From the NCBI GenBank assembly GCA_028704195.1, contig JAQVLL010000010.1:1-15378 (forward strand): a stretch of DNA of 15,378 nucleotides. The letters run 5' to 3'. Of this stretch, positions 14,338 through 15,378 are shown piece by piece. Under the pieces are notes generated by a model, which saw nothing but the letters and a program-made list of their open reading frames with translations, ran no database searches and was not told the DNA's origin. A program made the translations under genes and the position numbers. This DNA is from Smithellaceae bacterium (GTDB lineage: Bacteria > Desulfobacterota > Syntrophia > Syntrophales > Smithellaceae). Every line of letters starts with the position of its first letter. Position 1 is the first letter of the stretch.

Positions 14338-14402
14338 CCGGTGAAATGAAGGCCTGGTCTGCAAACAAATCTCTGCAAAAGGGGAAGTCTATATTTCACC
14401 GG
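14338..14402. repeat. 10-bp inverted repeat in the convergent spacer
   Basis: CCGGTGAAAT (14338-14347) and ATTTCACCGG (14393-14402) are exact reverse complements 45 nt apart. The right arm covers the stop codon of the minus-strand 60-residue gene. It could be a transcript-end structure for the two facing genes, but there is no T-tract. Confidence 0.4.
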
Positions 14403-14578
14403 ATATAAATTTTAGCGCCTTCCGTGAGAGCTCCTGAGAGACCGATCTCATTTTCCATCTCATCATAGACTTTCTTGCCCTGTTTGATCATATCAAGCAG
14501 TCCGGCATCAATAAGAGCGTGTTTCACCGTCATTCCCGGCACCAGTTCAAATTCCCGATCGTTTACGTATACCTTCAT
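14396..14578 (-). CDS. Small beta-grasp (ThiS/ubiquitin-like) protein of unknown role
   Basis: A 60-residue protein. The order strand (KVYVNDREFEL), turn, PGMTVKHALIDAGL helix, then GKKVYDEMENEIGL and GAKIYIR strands matches the beta-grasp fold of ThiS/MoaD and of 2Fe-2S ferredoxin N-termini. There are no cysteines, so it cannot hold an Fe-S cluster. It lacks a C-terminal Gly-Gly, so ThiS-like sulfur carriage is not supported. GAAAGGAC lies just before the ATG. It is 88 bp downstream of a 5'-nucleotidase gene on the same strand and probably in the same transcript. The coding call rests on the fold-like pattern and the ribosome site. Confidence 0.7.
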   Translation of the reverse strand: MKVYVNDREFELVPGMTVKHALIDAGLLDMIKQGKKVYDEMENEIGLSGALTEGAKIYIR

Positions 14579-14666
14579 GTTTTTGTCCTTTCTCGCGCTT
14601 CAGCATTCTTTTACTGTCGTTTTGGTTGTATGATCATATCTTGCGTGAAAATATGGCGTGAGATCA

Positions 14667-15378
14667 TTATTTCACTTTTTGAATCCGTCCTTCAACCTTC
14701 GGAGATATTTCCTTTTTGGATTTAATAAATTCGATGACTACATCCCTAAGCCATTTCCCGGCGTTACTGTAGACAAGTTTATCTCCTTTCATGGCTCCGC
14801 CGATGACGGCAAAATCTTTTGATGATTTTACCGCATCTCCAAATGCCCGGTATCCGTCGCCTCCGGCCGCAAGAAAATCATTTGTAGCGACGGTGTACTC
14901 TTTGTCTGCCGCAAGAGGATGTCCGCCGATGAACACATCCTTCACCCTATGACCTGCCTGTGCATGCCGGTTATAGGTGAAGGCAATGCCGGAGATCTGG
15001 GGGAATCTGCCGGCACCTTCATCCATAGCAGAGACTCCATGTTCCAGTGTTTCACGAATTTGTTTCCCTGTGAGCTTGATGGCCACGATGTAATTGTCAA
15101 AAGGAACAACCGCGTATACGTCGCTGACCTTGATCCTGCCCTTTTTGATGCTGGTCCGGATCGTACCGCCGTTAATGATTGCCGCATCGGCTCCCGCCGT
15201 CTTACGCAAGATATCCGTGATCAGGTTTCCAAGATTTGTTTCCTGCAGCCTGACATTCGATCCGTCAAGATCGACGAGCGATTCACCAACCGTGTCATTC
15301 ATAAAGGAATCGACTTTCTGCTGGTATTTCGCGACAATCGATTCCACGGTCTGGTTTTCTTTCCCGGAAAGAGATATG
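14667..15378 (-). CDS. 5'-nucleotidase (UshA family), C-terminal part; 5' end outside window
   Basis: The frame stays open to the window edge, so at least 236 residues of a longer protein are seen. They form the C-terminal substrate-binding domain of the 5'-nucleotidase/UshA family: NLGNLITDILRK, then AIINGGTIRTSIKKGRI, VYAVVPFDNYIVAIKLTG, LEHGV, and the nucleobase-binding ATNDFLAAGGDGY. The metallophosphatase domain and any signal peptide would lie upstream on the minus strand, beyond position 15378. Such enzymes usually hydrolyse nucleoside monophosphates or UDP-sugars in the periplasm. A GTG at 15347 lies inside the domain and is not the real start. Confidence 0.92.
   Translation of the reverse strand, partial: ISLSGKENQTVESIVAKYQQKVDSFMNDTVGESLVDLDGSNVRLQETNLGNLITDILRKTAGADAAIINGGTIRTSIKKGRIKVSDVYAVVPFDNYIVAIKLTGKQIRETLEHGVSAMDEGAGRFPQISGIAFTYNRHAQAGHRVKDVFIGGHPLAADKEYTVATNDFLAAGGDGYRAFGDAVKSSKDFAVIGGAMKGDKLVYSNAGKWLRDVVIEFIKSKKEISPKVEGRIQKVK

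Overview
The window looks like chromosomal DNA of a strictly anaerobic, Gram-negative bacterium, most likely a Desulfobacterota / Syntrophia-type lineage (former Deltaproteobacteria). The evidence is gene content: a tungsten/molybdenum-type aldehyde:ferredoxin oxidoreductase with a four-cluster ferredoxin, formate-tetrahydrofolate ligase, a three-domain NifU with NifS used without other nif genes, an exported cyclophilin and a lipoprotein. There are no rRNA or tRNA genes, no CRISPR array and no intact mobile element. The assignment is inferred from gene content only.

Layout. (1) 11-1292, plus strand: a small putative lipoprotein, then an exported cyclophilin-type peptidyl-prolyl isomerase. 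(2) 1467-2183, minus: a LuxR/NarL-type regulator whose receiver domain has lost most phosphorylation residues. (3) 2630-4844, plus: a two-ACT-domain GcvR-like protein placed 4 bp ahead of fhs, with a sigma70-like promoter. (4) 4937-5737, minus: a stand-alone MshEN / type II secretion ATPase N-terminal domain protein with four GxxL helical repeats and no ATPase domain. It is followed by about 500 bp of gene-poor DNA holding an orphan plus-strand intrinsic terminator and REP-like GAGGGGACAA repeats. (5) 6237-11625, minus: a five-gene operon read from right to left: an SCP2-like protein, an iron-type alcohol dehydrogenase paralogue with a destroyed metal site, an intact iron-type alcohol dehydrogenase, an AOR-family oxidoreductase, and a 4x[4Fe-4S] ferredoxin. 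(6) 12247-14249, plus: nifU-nifS overlapping by 4 bp, behind a leader with a perfect 15-bp hairpin. (7) 14396-15378, minus: the C-terminal part of a UshA-type 5'-nucleotidase (gene runs off the window), then a 60-residue beta-grasp-like protein.

The most interesting unit is the 6237-11625 operon. It reads as an alcohol-to-aldehyde-to-acid module, or the reverse, that passes electrons to ferredoxin. It pairs a catalytically competent iron alcohol dehydrogenase with an adjacent paralogue in which three of the four metal-ligand positions are replaced (Asp to Ala, His to Arg, His to Pro). This suggests a heteromeric active/inactive enzyme. An SCP2-like lead gene could mean a hydrophobic substrate. 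The nifUS operon faces away from it across a shared 620-bp intergenic region, but any functional link through Fe-S supply is inference.
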